Shown: positions 8,625 to 17,269, counted from the stretch's first letter. The stretch is 64,000 nt of DNA from Myxococcus eversor (GCF_010894455.1 NZ_JAAIXY010000001.1:1-64000), one strand, 5' to 3'. The notes: a model not told the origin generated them from the letters alone. Numbers and translations: made by a program.

Positions 8625-9923
8625 TTGAGCTCGAAGAAGCCCGGTCGCAATGACCCGTGTCCCTGTGGCAGTGGCAAGAAGTACAAGGTCTGCCACGCCG
8701 CCGAAGACCGCTCGCGCGCCGCGCCTCCCTCCGCTGTTTCCAGTCCGCTCGAAGAGGACTTCCGCGCCGCGATGGAGCTGCTCAAGAATCCGGACGTCGG
8801 CGACCTGTCCGCCGCGCTGGACCGGGTGGCCCGCCTGCTCGCGGAGTGGGGCCCCGTGCCCGGCCTGCGCTTCGACACCGAGTCCTTCGACAAGCACGTG
8901 GGCGAGGCCCTCGCGCGCATCTCCGAGGACGAAGTCCTGGACGCGGCCAGCGCGCGCCGGGAGCTGCTGGTGAGCACGGTGAAGGCCCTCGCGACCAGGT
9001 CCTTCCTGGAGAAGCTGACGGCCACGCTGCACGGCCGCGCCGGAGAGCCGGGACGTTCCTCGGAGGACCGGCGGGCCCTTCGCGCGGCCAGCCTGCTCGC
9101 CGCCGCGTCGAAGCGGGTGGGCAAGACGCGCATGGAGGACAACCCCGTCCTCGACCTCGTGTTCGACGTCCAGTTCCGCGAGTGGAGCACCCACCACAAG
9201 GAGTGGATGGCGAAGTACGAGGCACTGGCCAACGGGATGGATGACGCCTCGCTGTCGGAAGAGGCGCGCAAGGCGCTCCAGCAGGCCCGTGAGGGCGACG
9301 TGGATGCGCTGGTGGACTACGTGAAGGAAGACCCGGGGCTCGCCGAGCGCATCGCTCGCGAAGCGAAGGAGCGCGCCACCCGGGTCGAGCTGAAGATGCG
9401 CGAGCCGTCCACTCCGCCCGTGTTCGCTCCCGAGGAGGAGTTGTGGCTCACCTGTGTCCTCTGGGAGCCGATGCAGGCCCTGAAGGGACTGCCCCAGGAT
9501 GCCGAGCCGCCGGTGCGTCGCGAGGCGGTGACGGCGCTCCTGCGCGGCGTGAAGGGCGCGCTCGACGAGGAGTTCCTCACGGGGATGTTGGGGCGCATGC
9601 GTGAGAGGGCCCAGGATGCCTCGGTCGATGAGGCCCTGCGTGCCTGGTACGCGGACGCGGCCATCGCCTTCGAGGCCGAGCCCGCGCGCATGTCCCTGGC
9701 CGCGCTGCTCACCGCGCGGCAGGAGGCGATGGGGCGCTCGGCGGAGGAGATGGTGGCGCTCGCCGACCTCAAGGCCCTCACCACCTGGACGCCGGAGAGC
9801 TTCGAGCCCTATCGAGAGCTCCTGCTCCAGATGGGGCTGCCCTCGGCGGCCGAACGCATCCGCCGGTGTCAGGACTGGCTCCGCACCCATCCCGTGGAGC
9901 TGCGCGCCGCTCCAGTGGAGTGA
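8625..9923 (+). CDS. SEC-C metal-binding motif protein
   Basis: 432 residues from a TTG start at 8625, chosen because AGAGG lies 9 bases upstream and translation then opens directly with the SEC-C motif NDPCPCGSGKKYKVCH (C12, C14, C23, H24). This small zinc site is known from the SecA tail and from many uncharacterised bacterial proteins. The rest is soluble, charged and helical, with no membrane segment or enzyme motif. Longer in-frame starts upstream read through the end of the previous lipoprotein gene and lack protein-like sequence. Function unknown; a chaperone-binding or ribosome-binding role is only an analogy. Confidence 0.85.
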   Translation: MSSKKPGRNDPCPCGSGKKYKVCHAAEDRSRAAPPSAVSSPLEEDFRAAMELLKNPDVGDLSAALDRVARLLAEWGPVPGLRFDTESFDKHVGEALARISEDEVLDAASARRELLVSTVKALATRSFLEKLTATLHGRAGEPGRSSEDRRALRAASLLAAASKRVGKTRMEDNPVLDLVFDVQFREWSTHHKEWMAKYEALANGMDDASLSEEARKALQQAREGDVDALVDYVKEDPGLAERIAREAKERATRVELKMREPSTPPVFAPEEELWLTCVLWEPMQALKGLPQDAEPPVRREAVTALLRGVKGALDEEFLTGMLGRMRERAQDASVDEALRAWYADAAIAFEAEPARMSLAALLTARQEAMGRSAEEMVALADLKALTTWTPESFEPYRELLLQMGLPSAAERIRRCQDWLRTHPVELRAAPVE

Positions 9924-9940
9924 CACACGCATCCACCGAG

Positions 9941-9970
9941 CATGGTGACGGCGAGGAGGCCGTCACCATG
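9941..9970. terminator. Bidirectional terminator hairpin
   Basis: Perfect 12-bp stem CATGGTGACGGC / GCCGTCACCATG with the 6-base loop GAGGAG. It sits between the convergent SEC-C and TetR genes. There is no T-tract on either side. Confidence 0.7.
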
Positions 9971-9985
9971 CCTCGCCAACCCACC

Positions 9986-10600
9986 TCACGACGTCGACTT
10001 GCTGTCTCCCGGGGCCGGCGACGTATCCGCCGCCAGCACGGCGACACGACGAGACGCCTTGAGCAACTCGTCAGAGAGCGCCGTGCCCGCGGTCGCCTTG
10101 GCCAACGTCAGCGCGCCGACACACAGCGCGTACGTCGCCAGGGCCCGCTCCCTCGCACTGGCGCGCTCATCCGAGGGCAGGTGTTTGGTGAACGCCTCCG
10201 CCGTCAGGTTCAGCTCGTGCGCCAGCGCTTCCTTCAGGTCGGACTCCCCGCGCACCACGTCGGACAGCACGGCGGGCAGCGGGCAGACGGGAACCTCCGC
10301 GTCGCGGTGGGCCCGCGAGAGATAGCGGCGCACCAGGTGGCTCAGCCACTCCTCGCCTCGCAGGTCCTCCAGCCCCTGCGGCCAGTCCACTCGCTGACGG
10401 CTCATGATGCGCTGGAGCGCCTCGATGAGCAGCGCCTGCTTCGAACCGAAGTGCGCATAGAAGCCGCCCACCGTGAGGCCCGCGGCGCGCATCACCGTGT
10501 CCACGCTCGTCCCCAGGAAGCCCTTCTGGCGGAACAACCCTCCCGCCGCTTCCAGGATTCGCTCGTGCGTGGACTGCTTCTGTTCCGGGGGATGGGGCAT
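9986..10600 (-). CDS. TetR/AcrR-family transcriptional regulator
   Basis: 204 residues. The N-terminal HTH is clear: STHERILEAAGGLFRQKGFLGTSVDTVMRAAGLTVGGFYAHFGSKQALL, residues about 10-58. The C-terminal ligand-binding domain resembles the TetR_C_LmrA/YxaF type. The ATG at 10600 is preceded by GGTGAG at good spacing. Upstream in-frame codons would run through the intergenic promoter and operator and are rejected. It is divergent from a thiolase gene and is therefore the likely repressor of that gene and of itself, perhaps responding to an acyl-CoA or fatty acid (inference). Confidence 0.93.
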   Translation of the reverse strand: MPHPPEQKQSTHERILEAAGGLFRQKGFLGTSVDTVMRAAGLTVGGFYAHFGSKQALLIEALQRIMSRQRVDWPQGLEDLRGEEWLSHLVRRYLSRAHRDAEVPVCPLPAVLSDVVRGESDLKEALAHELNLTAEAFTKHLPSDERASARERALATYALCVGALTLAKATAGTALSDELLKASRRVAVLAADTSPAPGDSKSTS

Positions 10601-10624
10601 CGGAATCTCACCTCGCTGTACACC

Positions 10625-10630
10625 ATTATA
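10625..10630 (-). promoter_or_regulatory. -10 element of the tetR-type gene
   Basis: The minus strand reads TATAAT, 25 bases upstream of the regulator start codon. It lies within TGTACACCATTATACA (10617-10632), whose ACCATTATA segment loosely resembles a half-site of the operator at 10698-10721. No good -35 hexamer was found. Confidence 0.4.
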
Positions 10631-10697
10631 CACGTCATCGCGTCGTCCGCCGCCCCTTGACGGGGACCGCCCGCCTGCCCGCCGCCTTCGCATTGCG

Positions 10698-10721
10698 ACC
10701 ATATTATGTGCGTAATATGGT
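10698..10721. promoter_or_regulatory. Palindromic operator of the TetR-family regulator
   Basis: Perfect 9-bp arms ACCATATTA and TAATATGGT around a 6-base spacer TGTGCG, extended by GC bases outside one mismatch. The AT-rich core stands out from GC-rich surroundings, contains TATTAT and TAATAT (-10-like), and lies between the divergent regulator and thiolase genes, 52 bases before the thiolase start. Confidence 0.75.
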
Positions 10722-10772
10722 TGCTTCACAGGGGTCGGGCGTGGAGCCACCCCGCGAATGGAGGGCTCGTCG

Positions 10773-12005
10773 ATGGATGCCTACATCTTGGATGCGGTCC
10801 GTACTCCCCGTGCCCGGGCCAGGCCCGGCAAGGGCGCGCTCAGCGGCCTGCACCCGCAGGAGCTGCTGGCCCAGACGCTGAAGCAGCTTCCGCTGCGCAC
10901 GGGCGTGGACGTCTCGGATATCGATGACGTGGTGGTGGGCGTCGTGTCGCAAATCGAGGCGCAGGGCGCGAACATCGCGCGCAACGCGGTGCTCGCCGCG
11001 GGGTGGCCCATCAGCATCCCGGGCTTCAGCCTCAATCGCTTCTGCGGCTCGGGCCTCCAGTCCCTGTCGCTGGCGGCCATGGGCGTGGCGTCCGGAGCCC
11101 AGCAGCTCGTCGTCGCGGGCGGCGTCGAGCAGATGAGCCGCTATGGCCTCAACGCGGACGGTGGCGGAACGGATGGTGGCAACGTCGACCTGCGTCGGCG
11201 CTTCTTCCAGGTGCCGCAGGGCATCTCCGCCGACCTCATCGCGACGCTGGAGGGCTTCACGCGGCAGGAACTGGATGCCTTCGGTCTGCGCTCGCAGCAG
11301 CTCGCCGTGCAAGCCCAGGCGGAGGGGCGCTTCCAGCGCGGCCTGTTCCCCGTGAAGCACCCCCAGACGGGCGAGGTGCTGCTCGCGGTGGATGACCACC
11401 CCCGAGCGGAGACGACGGCGGAGAAGCTGGCCGCGCTCGCTCCGGCCTTCACCCAGCTCGGCGCTCGGGCTGAAGGGCCTGAAGGCGAGACGCTGGATGA
11501 GCTGGCGCTGCGGGCCTATCCCCGCGCGGGCGCCGTGCGCCATCTGCACACGGCGGGCACGGCCAGTGGTATCGCGGACGGCGCGGGCGCCATCCTCGTG
11601 GCGTCGAAGGACTACGTGCGCGCGCATGGCTTGACGCCGAGGGCGCGCGTGCGAGCCGTCTCCGCCGTGGGAAGTGACCCTGTCCTCATGCTGACGGGGC
11701 CTGCGCTCGCGGCGCGCAAGGCGCTGGACGCCGCGGGGCTCAAGGCTCGCGACATCGACCTCTGGGAGATCAACGAGGCGTTCGCGGCGGTGGTGCTACA
11801 GACGGCGCGGGCGCTGGAGATTGATTTGAATCAGGTCAATGTCAACGGCGGCGCCATCGCCCTGGGCCACCCGCTGGGAGCGACGGGGAGCATTCTCGTG
11901 GGGACGGCCCTGGATGAGCTCGAGCGACGGGGGAAATCGCTGGCGCTTGTAACGCTTTGCACCAGTGGCGGGCAGGCGGTGGCGGCGATCATCGAGCGCG
12001 GCTGA
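10773..12005 (+). CDS. Acetyl-CoA C-acyltransferase (thiolase)
   Basis: 410 residues, the usual thiolase length. The nucleophile motif NRFCGSGLQS places the acyl-accepting cysteine at C91. The C-terminal active site is complete: INEAFA, then GGAIALGHPLGATGS with H366, then CTSGGQ with C396. The enzyme cleaves or forms 3-ketoacyl-CoA in beta-oxidation or acetoacetyl-CoA metabolism. The ATG at 10773 is preferred over 10758 because GGAGGG lies 7 bases before it. Control is probably through the divergent TetR-type repressor and the palindrome upstream. No beta-oxidation partner genes follow. Confidence 0.95.
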   Translation: MDAYILDAVRTPRARARPGKGALSGLHPQELLAQTLKQLPLRTGVDVSDIDDVVVGVVSQIEAQGANIARNAVLAAGWPISIPGFSLNRFCGSGLQSLSLAAMGVASGAQQLVVAGGVEQMSRYGLNADGGGTDGGNVDLRRRFFQVPQGISADLIATLEGFTRQELDAFGLRSQQLAVQAQAEGRFQRGLFPVKHPQTGEVLLAVDDHPRAETTAEKLAALAPAFTQLGARAEGPEGETLDELALRAYPRAGAVRHLHTAGTASGIADGAGAILVASKDYVRAHGLTPRARVRAVSAVGSDPVLMLTGPALAARKALDAAGLKARDIDLWEINEAFAAVVLQTARALEIDLNQVNVNGGAIALGHPLGATGSILVGTALDELERRGKSLALVTLCTSGGQAVAAIIERG

Positions 12006-12047
12006 GCCGAACTGCCCGAGCAACATCATCAGCATCATCGTCAGTTT

Positions 12048-12064
12048 CCCCAGGGGCCCTGGGG
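12048..12064. terminator. Hairpin between convergent genes
   Basis: CCCCAGGG and CCCTGGGG flank a single G. As RNA it would form a 6-bp stem with a 5-base loop. It lies between the convergent thiolase and SRPBCC genes. No T-tract. Confidence 0.4.
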
Positions 12065-12099
12065 CTCCAATAGGTGGCCGTCGAAGGAGTCCCAGGTCT

Positions 12100-12687
12100 T
12101 CAGTGGGCGGGCGAGGCCGTGAGCGGCTCCGCCTGCGCGGACTGCGTGGCCTTGAAGTCGGCGGCGCGCGCGGCGGTCTCCAGGTCCGTCAGGCCCTTCT
12201 CGAGCTGCTTGCCGATGAAGGACTCCATGAGGCCGAAGGCCATCATCCCCTTGCCCATGAAGGTGTTCGGACCGGACATGTTCCAGGTGACGCGCGTGCC
12301 CTTCCCGGACGCCTCGAGCACGAAGTTCGCCTGATTGACGGCGGCGAAGGGCTCGATGAACTCCAGGCGGATGTCGATGCGCTCACCCGGCTTGCTCTCC
12401 AGGATTTCCATCCGTCCCACGCCGATGTTCCGGTTCCCCTTGTACGCGTAGCGAGCGCCGACTCCCGCGGCGGGGCCCGAGTACTCGCGCTCCATGTTCG
12501 GGTCGACGTTCTCGTAGGGCGACCACTGGCGCCACAGGGCGAAGTTGTTGATGAGCGCGTAGACGGCGTCGGGTGACGCATCGAGTTGTCGCGTGCGGGT
12601 GATGAGGAAGCTGTCAGGGCGGCTGGTGATGAAGGCAAGCACGCCGGCGATGAGCACAACGACAGCGATACCAATGAGCTTGGCCAT
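12100..12687 (-). CDS. Membrane-anchored SRPBCC-family protein
   Basis: 195 residues. One N-terminal membrane segment (LIGIAVVVLIAGVLAFI, about 4-20) is followed by a START/Bet v1-like (polyketide cyclase 2) domain. That domain has the typical opening RTRQLDASPDAVYALINNFALWRQWSP and later GVGRMEILESKPGERIDIRLEF. The fold forms a hydrophobic cavity for lipids or other small ligands; the ligand is unknown. The start at 12687 is supported by AGGAG 8-12 bases upstream. It is convergent with the thiolase gene. Confidence 0.88.
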   Translation of the reverse strand: MAKLIGIAVVVLIAGVLAFITSRPDSFLITRTRQLDASPDAVYALINNFALWRQWSPYENVDPNMEREYSGPAAGVGARYAYKGNRNIGVGRMEILESKPGERIDIRLEFIEPFAAVNQANFVLEASGKGTRVTWNMSGPNTFMGKGMMAFGLMESFIGKQLEKGLTDLETAARAADFKATQSAQAEPLTASPAH

Positions 12688-13066
12688 GTGAATCACTCCT
12701 GGCTGGATGTTGGGAAAAAGGGAGGCCCCGGGGTCTCCGGTGAGCCTCCTGGTGGGTTGGAATCCCGGCTTCAATGCGGCGACGAACGGGCTTCGGGAGG
12801 ATCGACACGACCCCTGTTTTTGCCCTTCATGACGGCGCAACCTGTCGGAGTTGCAGGCGATTTCCTCCCCGGAGAAATGCCCGGATAAATCCACGGCCGC
12901 CAGAGGCCCCAGGGTCGGACCAGGTCGCATACCCGGCGTCCGGGTGGGGAACTCGGGAGTGTCGAACCCGTGATGTCTCGTTCGTCGCATGGGTGGAATC
13001 CCAGGCTCGATTTCGAGCGGAACGGTGTCGGGGGCTGGGTTCGGGCACCGATGAGGAGACGCGACG
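12688..13066. other. Divergent intergenic region, no gene supported
   Basis: About 380 bases upstream of both the SRPBCC and the YciI-type genes. It contains a short T run (TTTTTG) and two similar TCCGG/CCGGAT-rich patches, but no convincing open frame. It presumably carries both promoters. Confidence 0.4.
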
Positions 13067-13483
13067 ATGCGATTCATGCTGCTGCTGAAGGCCAGCCAGG
13101 ACACCGAGACGGGAGCGCCAGCGAGCGAGGCGCTCATCAACGAGATGGACCGCTATAACGATGCGCTGGTCCGGGCAGGGGTCCTCCTGGACGCGGCGGG
13201 TCTGCATCCCAGTTCTCGGGGCGCTCGCATCGCTTTCTCACAAGGCAAGCGGACGGTGACGAGCGGGCCCTTCACGGCGACGAACGAGCTGATTGCCGGA
13301 TTCTGGATGATTCAAGTGAAGACGCAGGAGGAGGCGATGGAGTGGGCGCGGCGTTGGCCTCACTCGCCAGGGAGCGCGGACGCGCAAATCGAGCTGCGTC
13401 AGGTGTTCGAGCCCGCGGACTTTCCCGAGTCGACTCAAGACGTCGTGGAGCAGGAGCCGCACGTGGCGCGCTCGCGGTCCTGA
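13067..13483 (+). CDS. YciI-family (YCII-related/DGPF) protein
   Basis: 138 residues. Typical family features are the opening MRFMLLLKASQ, the motif RTVTSGPFTATNELIAGFWMIQV (about 61-84), and EEAMEWARRWP. YciI-like proteins have a ferredoxin-like alpha/beta fold with a conserved His/Asp pair. In many actinobacteria and myxobacteria they neighbour ECF sigma factors, although none is adjacent here. Catalytic role unproven. It probably forms a unit with the next gene, 47 bases downstream. Confidence 0.88.
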   Translation: MRFMLLLKASQDTETGAPASEALINEMDRYNDALVRAGVLLDAAGLHPSSRGARIAFSQGKRTVTSGPFTATNELIAGFWMIQVKTQEEAMEWARRWPHSPGSADAQIELRQVFEPADFPESTQDVVEQEPHVARSRS

Positions 13484-13530
13484 GTCGAACGTGCTCCACT
13501 GGGGCGATTCGCGAAGGCCGAGGTGGGCAC

Positions 13531-14346
13531 ATGAAGGTGGTCGCACTCGTGGAGGCGCCGTCGGACATGCAGGCGGCGGCGATGGCCCTGGCGTCCGCGA
13601 CGGGCATGGCGCCCGCGGAGGCTCGGATGCGCCTGGCGCCGGAGCCGCCCGCGTTGCTGGCGCGGCTGGAGCCGGCGGCGGCGGATGCGCTGGTGACGTC
13701 GCTGCGGGGCATGGGGCTGTCGGTGCTGGCGGTGGACGAGCGGGGGCTCGGTCAGGGGCGGGTGGTGGCGCGCCGCGTGACGTTTGGCGAGGACACGGTG
13801 ACCTTCACGCCGAGGGCCGGAGAGCCGCTGGAGCTGGCGTGGAGCGAAGTCGCCGCGGTCCTCCGGGCGGCGAGCTCGGTGCGCACCCAGAGCGAGCACA
13901 AGGAACAGGCGAGCAAGCTGGATGTGGCCAAGGCCTACGGGCTGGCCATCGCCACGCATGGGCTGGTGATGCCCAAGACGGGCGCGAAGACGGTGCGGCA
14001 GGAGACGGAGGAGACGTCTCAGCTCATCTACGTCTTCGCGAGAGATGGCCGGAGCGCGGTGCTGAACGAGCACGGCATGGACTACTCGTGTCTGGGTGCC
14101 GCGATGCAGCCCTCGCGCATCGCGAACATGACGATGCTCATGCGGATGCTGTGTGAACGCGCGCCGGAGGCCTTCCACGACGAGCGACTGCTTCGCCTGG
14201 GGCGGCGTGCGCTGCCCTTCGTGGTGGCGGACTCGACGCAGATGGCGACGGGGGACGTGTCGGTGCGGCGGGCGAACACGCTCCAGGGTGTGGAGGTGCT
14301 CGCCGAGGTGATGCGGGAGGCCGTCATCCAGGGGCTGCTGGGCTGA
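13531..14346 (+). CDS. Hypothetical protein, conserved-looking
   Basis: 271 residues, cytoplasmic, no membrane segment. The first 70 residues (MKVVALVEAPSDMQAAAMALASATGMAPAEARMRLAPEPPALLARL...) look like a small alpha/beta domain of the kind found in myxobacterial gliding and signalling proteins. It is followed by a beta-rich segment VTFGEDTVTFTPRAGEPLELAWSEVAAVLRA that resembles a PH-like fold. No enzyme motif is recognised. AGGTGGG precedes the ATG at 13531. Longer starts overlap the YciI gene and are Arg-rich noise. Confidence 0.75.
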   Translation: MKVVALVEAPSDMQAAAMALASATGMAPAEARMRLAPEPPALLARLEPAAADALVTSLRGMGLSVLAVDERGLGQGRVVARRVTFGEDTVTFTPRAGEPLELAWSEVAAVLRAASSVRTQSEHKEQASKLDVAKAYGLAIATHGLVMPKTGAKTVRQETEETSQLIYVFARDGRSAVLNEHGMDYSCLGAAMQPSRIANMTMLMRMLCERAPEAFHDERLLRLGRRALPFVVADSTQMATGDVSVRRANTLQGVEVLAEVMREAVIQGLLG

Positions 14347-14372
14347 CGGCGCCGCACCTCGTCGACTCTGGA

Positions 14373-14582
14373 TTAGAGCAGGCTGGCGATGTTCAGCGTG
14401 CTGGGCCCGCTGATTTGCTGGAGGCCCTCCGGGGTGTAGCAGGCATCCAGGTCCGTGTTGAGGAACTCGGTGGCGCGGACCACTCTCGCTCCGACGAACT
14501 TGCCCGCCGTCACCGTGCCGAAATGGACCAAGGTGGGAAACCATTGTCTGTCCTGACGGGGTTCAAAGCCAGTCAAGGACAT
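14373..14582 (-). CDS. Small hypothetical protein or gene remnant
   Basis: A possible 69-residue product with fairly normal composition (TLVHFGTVTAGKFVGARVVRATEFLNTDLDACYTPEG). It lies in the same frame as, and just downstream of, the DUF885 gene stop (14613-14615). No ribosome-binding site is visible before the ATG. It could be a C-terminal remnant of a lost gene. No family recognised. Confidence 0.3.
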   Translation of the reverse strand: MSLTGFEPRQDRQWFPTLVHFGTVTAGKFVGARVVRATEFLNTDLDACYTPEGLQQISGPSTLNIASLL

Positions 14583-14612
14583 TGGACAGAGGTACAGCGC
14601 GGCCGCCAGTCC

Positions 14613-16421
14613 TCATTCCTGCGGGGCCGGCTTTGCGGGCTCCTCGCCGAGCAGCAATCGTCGGACGATGGGCACGGGCGGGTAGCCGTACGACACCACC
14701 TCGTCGTGGAAGCGCTGGAGGGAGAAGTCCTTGCCCCACTGCGCCTTCGCGTCCTCGCGCAGCTCCATCAGCAGCTTCTTGCCCAGCGCGTAGACCAGGT
14801 ACGTGGGGTCCGACGTTCCCCGGCGAGCCTCGCGCTCCGCGTTCGTCTTCGTCATGAACGCCTCCTCCTCGAACAGCTTCACCGCCTGCTCGTACGTCAT
14901 GCCGCGCGTGTGCAGGGACAGGCCCGCGACGTAGCGCGCCAGGCGCTGGAGGTAGAGCGCGAGCTGGTTGAGGCGCAGCTTGTCGGCCCCCACGCCCGAG
15001 CGTCCACCGTAGCCCTCGTCCAGCATCATCTGCTCGGTGTACAGCCCCCAGCCCTCGGAGAACGAGCCCGAGCCCAGGAGGCGCCGCACCTTGGACTCCA
15101 CCCGGTTCGTCCAGAGGAACTGCACGTAGTGGCCGGGGTAGGCCTCGTGGATGGAGACGAGCGGCAGCGCATGGTGGTTGTAGAAGCTCATGTGCTGTTC
15201 GGTCTGCTCGGCGTTCCACGTCGGGTCCGGCGGCGTCACGTAGTAGTACGCCTCCGTGGCCTGCTTCTCGAACGGGCCGGGCGTGCTCATGCTCGCGAAG
15301 GACAGCGAGCGATTGAAGGATGGCGTCTCCGCCACCTGCGCGCGCACTTCGCTGGGCACGGTGATGATGCGCTCACGGATGAGGAACGCTCGAATTTCTT
15401 CCAGCGTGGCCGTGGTGCTGGACACCAGCTCCGCGGGCGTCGGGTGCTCCTTGCTCAGCTCCCGGTACACGTCCATGGGCGCCTTGCCGGGCCCCAGTCG
15501 ACCGGCCACCTCCTTGAACTGGGCCTGCGTGCGCTTCATCTCCGCCTGCCCCCACGTGAGCAGCGAGTCGATGCTCTCCGTCACGCCCTCCTCGTAGAGC
15601 AGCTTCTTGCGGTAGGTCTCCTCTCCAATCGCGTAGTTCCCATTGGAGCGGGGCAGCAGGTCCTCCTTCAGGAACTGGATGTACGCGTCGATGGCCGTGA
15701 GGCAGCGCGCCTGCTCCTTCTTGAACGCCTCGTTCAGCGCGGCGTCCTTCACCGGCGCGAAGGCCTGGGGCAGCGTCTGTGCGTACAGTGAGCGGGTTCC
15801 CTGGGCCTGCTGGAGGGCAATCTCCGTCCACAGCTTCGGGGGATTCTTCAGGGACGTCCGCGCGGCGGCGAACAGGTCCGGCACCTTCGTCATGCGGCTC
15901 ACGGCCGAGCGCATGCGCTGCTCCAGCGGCGCGAAGTCCCGGTTGATGAGCTGGAACACCGCGTTGGAGGCCTGGCTCAGATACGTGTTGGGGTTGCGCT
16001 CCCACGAGCGCACCTCTTCGTGGTCCAGGATGCGCGAGCGGAAGTGGTTCTCGAGGATGTCGTAGTCGGCCCGGTCCAGGGGCGGAAGCGCGCTCCGGTC
16101 CACCGCCGTCGGCAGCGCGGCGAGCCGGCCCTTGAGGTACGCGAGGTGTGACGCGCGTTCCTCGGCGGTGAAGCCGCGCAGCTCGCCGTCATACGTGTGG
16201 ACGCCCGCGGAAGTGGCCGACAGCGGGAGGCGACGGAACTGCTCGTCGAAGTGGGCGTCCACGAAAGCGCGCAGCGCCACCTGGGCCGGCGTGAGCGTCG
16301 CGGCGGCCTGGATGACGGCCGCGGACGGAGCTTCGCTCTGTGACGGTGGGCGCGACGTGGTGCAGCTCGCGGACAGCAACAGCAACGCGGCGAGGGTGCT
16401 CGGGGTGCGCGGCGCGGTCAT
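14613..16421 (-). CDS. DUF885-family lipoprotein, probable zinc peptidase
   Basis: 602 residues. The signal sequence ends in a lipobox LLLSASC (C about 20), so it is likely a periplasmic or outer-membrane lipoprotein. The body is the all-helical DUF885 (PF05960) fold. The HEAYPGHY motif (H425, H431) and SGSFSEGWGLYTEQMM supply probable zinc ligands, as in M32-like carboxypeptidases. Length is normal for the family (about 590). The substrate is unknown; peptide hydrolysis is inferred from the motif. The ATG at 16421 gives a proper leader. The frame stays open far upstream (to 17345), but that is antisense and off-frame sequence. Confidence 0.92.
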   Translation of the reverse strand: MTAPRTPSTLAALLLLSASCTTSRPPSQSEAPSAAVIQAAATLTPAQVALRAFVDAHFDEQFRRLPLSATSAGVHTYDGELRGFTAEERASHLAYLKGRLAALPTAVDRSALPPLDRADYDILENHFRSRILDHEEVRSWERNPNTYLSQASNAVFQLINRDFAPLEQRMRSAVSRMTKVPDLFAAARTSLKNPPKLWTEIALQQAQGTRSLYAQTLPQAFAPVKDAALNEAFKKEQARCLTAIDAYIQFLKEDLLPRSNGNYAIGEETYRKKLLYEEGVTESIDSLLTWGQAEMKRTQAQFKEVAGRLGPGKAPMDVYRELSKEHPTPAELVSSTTATLEEIRAFLIRERIITVPSEVRAQVAETPSFNRSLSFASMSTPGPFEKQATEAYYYVTPPDPTWNAEQTEQHMSFYNHHALPLVSIHEAYPGHYVQFLWTNRVESKVRRLLGSGSFSEGWGLYTEQMMLDEGYGGRSGVGADKLRLNQLALYLQRLARYVAGLSLHTRGMTYEQAVKLFEEEAFMTKTNAEREARRGTSDPTYLVYALGKKLLMELREDAKAQWGKDFSLQRFHDEVVSYGYPPVPIVRRLLLGEEPAKPAPQE

Positions 16422-16519
16422 CGTTCCTCGGCGGGAGAGAGGGGGCGGCGCCGGGAGCCTCGCCGATGCCCTCGCGTGCGACAAGCGCACCCCACGCCTG
16501 GCGAAGCTGGAGCCGACCC

Positions 16520-17221
16520 TCAGTGGCAGTGGGGCGAGGTGTCGACCGCGCGGAAGACGAGCACCGCCGCCGCCACGAGCGGCATTGCCCGACGAAGCAG
16601 GAAATCCGAGAGCCGGGGTCGCTTGCTCCACAACCTGGCTTGAAGTTGTGCGCCGAGCAGCGCTGGAAGCCCTCCCAGTGCGAAGGCCCCCATCACCAGT
16701 GCGCCACCGCCGAACGAGCCGCTCGCGAGCGCCACGGTGAGCACGCCGTAGAGCAGTCCACACGGCAGCAAGGGCGTCACCGCACCCATTGCGCTCGCGC
16801 GACCCGCCCACGAAAACTTTGCGCTCCAGCGCGAGAGGGCGCTCGCCACTCGTGCGAGCCCAGGCAGGGGAGGCAGGCGCTTTCCCAGCTCCAGTGCGGA
16901 TGCCACCAGCGCCGCCGCCATCAGCCACGGGAGATAGGGACGCGTGGACACGGCGAGCGCGCGAGTCACACCGCCACCCAGTGCGCCCAGCGCGCCGCCC
17001 ACGAGCGCATACGCCCCGAGGCGAGCGCCCTGATAGGCGAGCAGCGCGCGGCGTCTCTCGGGCCCACGCATCGACGGCAGCCCCGCGCAGGCGAGCGGTC
17101 CGCACATGAGGAAGCAGTGCACGCTGCCCGTGAGCCCCACCGTGAGCGCACCGAGCGCGCCTGTGACGAGTGTCGGAGTCGGAGTCAGCGAGGCCAGCAT
17201 CAGCGGAACGTCGGTGGGCAT
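16520..17221 (-). CDS. TauE/SafE-type (DsbD_2) membrane protein, oxidase maturation
   Basis: 233 residues with about six hydrophobic helices. The first carries GLTGSVHCFLMCGPLACAG, a Cys/Met-rich motif typical of the CcoH-linked 'sulfite exporter' proteins (PF13386) found beside cbb3 oxidase genes. A second signature VTPLLPCGLLYGVLTVALAS follows near residue 155. These proteins are thought to move or present copper or reductant for oxidase assembly. The divergent ccoI start 48 bases away supports that job. The ATG at 17221 has AAGGA upstream. The 98-base gap to the DUF885 gene downstream leaves co-transcription possible. Confidence 0.85.
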   Translation of the reverse strand: MPTDVPLMLASLTPTPTLVTGALGALTVGLTGSVHCFLMCGPLACAGLPSMRGPERRRALLAYQGARLGAYALVGGALGALGGGVTRALAVSTRPYLPWLMAAALVASALELGKRLPPLPGLARVASALSRWSAKFSWAGRASAMGAVTPLLPCGLLYGVLTVALASGSFGGGALVMGAFALGGLPALLGAQLQARLWSKRPRLSDFLLRRAMPLVAAAVLVFRAVDTSPHCH

Positions 17222-17269
17222 GAGCAGGTCCTTCGCAACGGGCATGCCGTTCGCAAGGTGACAGCTCGC

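Noticed and set aside
16340-17269. N-terminal extension of the CcoI frame by about 310 residues
   Set aside because: The extension is Arg/Ser/His-rich and antisense to the TauE/SafE-type gene. The real start at 17270 has a ribosome-binding site and gives the usual CcoI N-terminus.
17222-17269. FNR/Anr-type box (TTGAT-N4-ATCAA) controlling the cco operon
   Set aside because: Looked for in the divergent gap and before hemN; no match seen.
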